This document shows positions 61,231-64,000 of a DNA stretch of 64,000 nt, in pieces. The position numbers and the translations under genes are program-made. Within the stretch, counting starts at the first letter, position 1, and each line of letters starts with the position of its first letter. The notes under the pieces were generated by a model that made no database searches, had not been told where the DNA came from, and saw nothing but the letters and a program-made list of their open reading frames with translations. This stretch comes from Aedoeadaptatus ivorii (lineage in GTDB: Bacteria; Bacillota; Clostridia; Tissierellales; Peptoniphilaceae), in the NCBI RefSeq assembly GCF_030815095.1, contig NZ_JAUSWF010000002.1, forward strand, positions 1 through 64,000. The letters are read 5' to 3'.

Positions 61231-61273
61231 CCATAATAAAAGGTCGCCGATTTTCGGCGGCCTTTTATTATGG
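61231..61273 (+). terminator. Terminator of the transporter-DUF169 operon
   Basis: A long, nearly perfect hairpin: CCATAATAAAAGG(T)CGCCGA with TCGGCGGCCTTTTATTATGG. It would work on both strands. Confidence 0.9.
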
Positions 61274-61389
61274 ATCAATCATCGAAAATAAATTTGAATT
61301 CGTAGCGATGCATATGTTAGAGTAATCGCTAGAGTGAAAATTCTTCTTTCGAAAAACAATAGGAGTTTGCTGATAATCATAAAAAGTTC

Positions 61390-61418
61390 TTGTAAAAATC
61401 ATATGAAGCCTGTATAAT
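61390..61418 (+). promoter_or_regulatory. Promoter of the tRNA-Pro pair
   Basis: TTGTAA (61390-61395), 17-bp spacer and TATAAT (61413-61418). Confidence 0.85.
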
Positions 61419-61432
61419 GGATAAGGTAACGA

Positions 61433-61509
<77 letters not shown>

Positions 61510-61541
61510 AGGGAAACCTCTGTCGGGCATCGATTCTATTA

Positions 61542-61618
61542 CGGGGTGTAGCGCAGTTTGGTAGCGCGCATGCTTCGGGAGCATGAGGTCGAAGGTTCAA
61601 ATCCTTTCACTCCGACCA
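61542..61618 (+). tRNA. tRNA-Pro(CGG)
   Basis: 77 nt with encoded CCA. Acceptor CGGGGTG pairs with CACTCCG (one G-T pair); anticodon CGG. It is a close duplicate of the preceding tRNA with changes in the anticodon stem and T stem. Confidence 0.96.
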
Positions 61619-61650
61619 AAAATCCGCAGTTGTAGCTGCGGATTTTTTTG
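61618..61650 (+). terminator. Terminator of the tRNA-Pro unit
   Basis: AATCCGCAG/CTGCGGATT hairpin with a T7 run. Confidence 0.88.
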
Positions 61651-61693
61651 TGCGATTTTTTCTGAAAAATAGATTGTCAAGAAAATACCGATT

Positions 61694-61722
61694 TTGTCAC
61701 TCCGTGGTTCATGTGGTATATT
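61694..61722 (+). promoter_or_regulatory. Promoter of pta
   Basis: TTGTCA (61694-61699), 17-bp spacer and TATATT (61717-61722). The leader to pta is about 75 nt. Confidence 0.75.
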
Positions 61723-61804
61723 TATCTATGACTGTGATCGCCTATGCGATCAGGCCAATGTACGGAAAAAAGGTATAGTCAGTAATGTCAGAAAGGAATG
61801 TAAA

Positions 61805-62785
61805 ATGGATTTTATGCAAGATCTGCGCGACCGCCTCAAATGTCGCGATATCCGAGTCGTCTTCCCGGAAGGGCAAGATCCCAGAATTCTTTGGGCCGCT
61901 GCAGAGCACCAAAAAGAAGGTCTGATCCACCCCATCGTATTGGGCTTTAAGAACGAGATCGAAGCCACCGCAGAGCGCGAAGGCATCGACATTTCGGGTC
62001 TGGAAATCGTAGAAATCGGTCAATATGAACACATCGACGAACTCGTCGAAAAGTTCGTAGAACGACGCAAGGGCAAGATCGACGAGACCCGTGCGCGCGC
62101 ACAATTGCACGACCCCAACTACCTGGGTACGATGATGGTGTATGCGGGCTATGCCGACGGTATGGTTTCCGGTGCCGTTCACACCACGGGCCAAACCATT
62201 TTGCCGGCGCTGCAAATCATTAAGACCAAAAAAGGCGTAAGCCGTGTATCGGGTCTGTTTATCCTCCTGCGCGGAGACGAAAGATACCTTATGGCTGACT
62301 GTGCCATCAACACGGAAATGGACGCGCCCACTTTGGCGGAAGTCGCCGTTTCCACCCACGAAACCGCAAAACAATTCGGCTTCGATCCCAAACTCGCCAT
62401 GCTGTCCTTCTCCACGAAGGGTTCCGCCAAGGGCGACAGCGTAAAGAAGGTAGAAGTTGCGACCTATTTGGTCAACGAAAGCCATCCCGAAATCAATGTA
62501 GACGGCGAGCTGCAATTTGACGCCGCCATCGACCCCGAAGTCGCCAAGAAGAAGGCGCCGGGCTCCGAAGTTGCCGGCCAAGCCAATGCCTTTATCTTCC
62601 CGAACTTGGAATGCGGAAATATCGGCTACAAGATCGCCCAAAGACTCGGCGGATTTACGGCCATCGGCCCGATCCTGCAAGGTCTCAATATGCCGGTTAA
62701 CGACTTGAGCCGTGGCTGCAACAAAGAAGAAACCTACCAATTGGCATTGATTACCGCCGTACAGGCCTGCCTCGGAAAAGAGTAA
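61805..62785 (+). CDS. pta: Phosphate acetyltransferase
   Basis: This 326-residue enzyme interconverts acetyl-CoA and acetyl phosphate. It has VVFPEGQDPRILWAA, MMVYAGYADGMVSGAVHTT, LSFSTKGSAKGDSVKKV and ANAFIFPNLECGNIGYKIAQR. It is the short single-domain form. ATG 61805 has AAAGGAATG upstream; the longer open frame would include the promoter. No ackA is adjacent. Confidence 0.95.
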   Translation: MDFMQDLRDRLKCRDIRVVFPEGQDPRILWAAAEHQKEGLIHPIVLGFKNEIEATAEREGIDISGLEIVEIGQYEHIDELVEKFVERRKGKIDETRARAQLHDPNYLGTMMVYAGYADGMVSGAVHTTGQTILPALQIIKTKKGVSRVSGLFILLRGDERYLMADCAINTEMDAPTLAEVAVSTHETAKQFGFDPKLAMLSFSTKGSAKGDSVKKVEVATYLVNESHPEINVDGELQFDAAIDPEVAKKKAPGSEVAGQANAFIFPNLECGNIGYKIAQRLGGFTAIGPILQGLNMPVNDLSRGCNKEETYQLALITAVQACLGKE

Positions 62786-62786
62786 A

Positions 62787-62814
62787 AAAAGCGCCCGCAA
62801 GGGCCTTTTTTTCT
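62787..62814 (+). terminator. Terminator of pta
   Basis: A GCCC(GCAA)GGGC hairpin followed by T7. Confidence 0.8.
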
Positions 62815-62839
62815 AGGATAAAAAAGAGAAGGAAGACTT

Positions 62840-63646
62840 ATGGACGGATTTGAACGATTACAGGAAATCCTGAAAAACGAAGAGCGCGTCGCCGTCGCCT
62901 ATTCCGGCGGGGTGGACTCGTCCTTTTTGATGGCCGCCTGCGTAGACGCATTGGGCGCGGAGAATGTGCTCGGCATCTATGTGGAGACGGCGCTGCATCC
63001 CAAGCGGGAGCGCTTTGACGCCTATGTGCTTGCGCAGATGCGCGGCTGGACGGTGAAGGTGCTCGAGGTCGATATCGCCGACAAAGAGGAGATTTTGAGA
63101 AACGACGAGCGTCGCTGCTATTTCTGCAAACGCGCCATTTTTGCACAGTTGCGGGCGTATGCCGAGAAGAAGGGGATCTCGGTGATCTTAGACGGTACAA
63201 ATACGGACGATCTCGGGGAATACCGCCCGGGGGTCGAGGCGCTTTCGGAACTCGATATACGCAGTCCCTTCCGGGAAGCGGGCCTTTCGAAGGCGGATAT
63301 CCGAAAATTGTCGAAGTCGGTCTATGATTTGCCGACGTGGAATAAGCCTTCGCAGGCGTGTCTCGCCACGCGCATTCCCTACGGCACCCCGATTCGCGAG
63401 GAAGACCTCGAAAAGGTAGAAAAAGGCGAGGCGTATCTGCACGAGTTGGGCTATTTGACCTGCCGACTGCGCCTTCACGGCGTGGTGGGGCGGGTAGAGA
63501 TTCCCGAAGAGGACTTCGAGAAGTTTTTGACGCGCCATAGCTGCGACGTCGCCGCCTATTTTCGGGATCTGGGGATTTTATACACCGCTTTAGATGTGTT
63601 GGGCTTTCGCTCCGGTTCCGGCACCGCCGTATTGGAGCGGCGATGA
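62840..63646 (+). CDS. larE: LarE sulfur insertase
   Basis: This 268-residue PP-loop enzyme gives up a cysteine sulfur to build the nickel-pincer cofactor of lactate racemase. Motifs are the PP-loop AYSGGVDSSFL, RCYFCKRAIF and the sacrificial cysteine region KPSQACLATRIPYG. GAGAAGGAAG precedes the ATG. It overlaps larC by 4 bp. Confidence 0.93.
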   Translation: MDGFERLQEILKNEERVAVAYSGGVDSSFLMAACVDALGAENVLGIYVETALHPKRERFDAYVLAQMRGWTVKVLEVDIADKEEILRNDERRCYFCKRAIFAQLRAYAEKKGISVILDGTNTDDLGEYRPGVEALSELDIRSPFREAGLSKADIRKLSKSVYDLPTWNKPSQACLATRIPYGTPIREEDLEKVEKGEAYLHELGYLTCRLRLHGVVGRVEIPEEDFEKFLTRHSCDVAAYFRDLGILYTALDVLGFRSGSGTAVLERR

Positions 63647-64000
63647 GAGCGCTGTATATCGATCCCTTTAGCGGGATCAGCGGCAATATGTATATCGGCG
63701 CCCTGTTGGATATGGGGGCGGAGATCGGCCCGTTTTTAGAGGGAATTGCGCCCCTCGGGGTCACCGCGGAGGACATTCTCCTGAAAAAGGTCGACCGGAA
63801 GGGCATTCGCGCCACCTATTTCAATCTCAAAGGCGAAGAAGAGAAGCTCCGGGCCCACGAACATGAACACGAGCACGCGCACCATCACGAACACGAACAC
63901 GGGCATACGCACAATCATACCCACGGCGGCCACCGGACGCTCGCCGATGTGATGGACTGTATCGACAAAAGCGCCTTTGACGACGAGGTCAAGATCCTCG
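63643..64000 (+). CDS. larC: LarC nickel-insertion protein, N-terminal part
   Basis: The frame runs off the window end after about 119 codons. It starts RALYIDPFSGISGNMYIGALLD, typical of LarC (DUF111), and carries a His-rich segment (EHEHEHAHHHEHEHGHTHNH) near residues 73-92 that probably binds nickel. Coupled to larE by ATGA. Confidence 0.92.
   Translation, partial: MRALYIDPFSGISGNMYIGALLDMGAEIGPFLEGIAPLGVTAEDILLKKVDRKGIRATYFNLKGEEEKLRAHEHEHEHAHHHEHEHGHTHNHTHGGHRTLADVMDCIDKSAFDDEVKIL

Noticed and set aside
57697..61432. Integrated element using tRNA-Arg as attachment site
   Set aside because: The composition shift is suggestive, but no copy of the tRNA 3' end, integrase or mobility gene was found.

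Overview
The window looks like chromosomal DNA of an anaerobic Firmicute. The evidence is Shine-Dalgarno sites of the AGGAGG type, frequent TTG and GTG starts, a methionine T-box, an M-box and a cobalamin riboswitch, a class B sortase, Pta, LarE/LarC, TrkA/TrkH and proline-peptide enzymes. Most genes have fairly high GC for this group. A Peptoniphilaceae/Tissierellia-like organism would fit, but the genus cannot be fixed from the sequence alone.

Layout, 0-24 kb: a repeat block (1-450); a TetR regulator followed by a radical SAM protein; a T-box-controlled metY-metA pair; an M-box-controlled MgtE-like Mg2+ channel without CBS domains; serC-serA-DUF1015; a second repeat block; an SLH/CAP surface protein; an MFS transporter; a class B sortase next to a multiply frameshifted LPXTG-like adhesin; a cobalamin riboswitch heading a BtuFC-type ABC transporter whose ATPase gene lies beyond an opposing PfpI gene; a flavoprotein; and a 1.1-kb repeat array containing a 397-bp tandem duplication.

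Layout, 23-45 kb: a rhodanese lipoprotein; a proline-peptide operon (M24 aminopeptidase, POT peptide transporter, M24 dipeptidase, proline iminopeptidase); pstSCAB behind a Pho-box-like promoter; an AT-rich islet with a secreted protein whose signal peptide is broken at an A6 tract, plus a small membrane protein; panG-like/panB/panC; a PPK2 kinase with a 51-codon gene behind it; and assorted single genes (PspC, zinc-ribbon/TPR, VanZ, HAD, DppA, TadA).

Layout, 45-64 kb: trkA-trkH plus a degenerate trkA paralogue and ung; a long envelope/housekeeping run (sua5-ywlE-rpiB-upp-tagO-wecB-dacA) ending at tRNA-Arg(CCG); a lower-GC NlpA-type ABC transporter with a DUF169 protein; two tRNA-Pro genes; pta; and larE-larC, with larC cut by the window end.

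The most unusual signals are: a family of dispersed hairpin repeats whose outer stems show compensatory changes between three subtypes; the AT-rich secreted/membrane protein pair with a one-base slip; the transporter-DUF169 unit; and DUF1015 in the serine operon with no recognisable serB nearby. All functional calls come from reading motifs by eye. No database or structure search was run.
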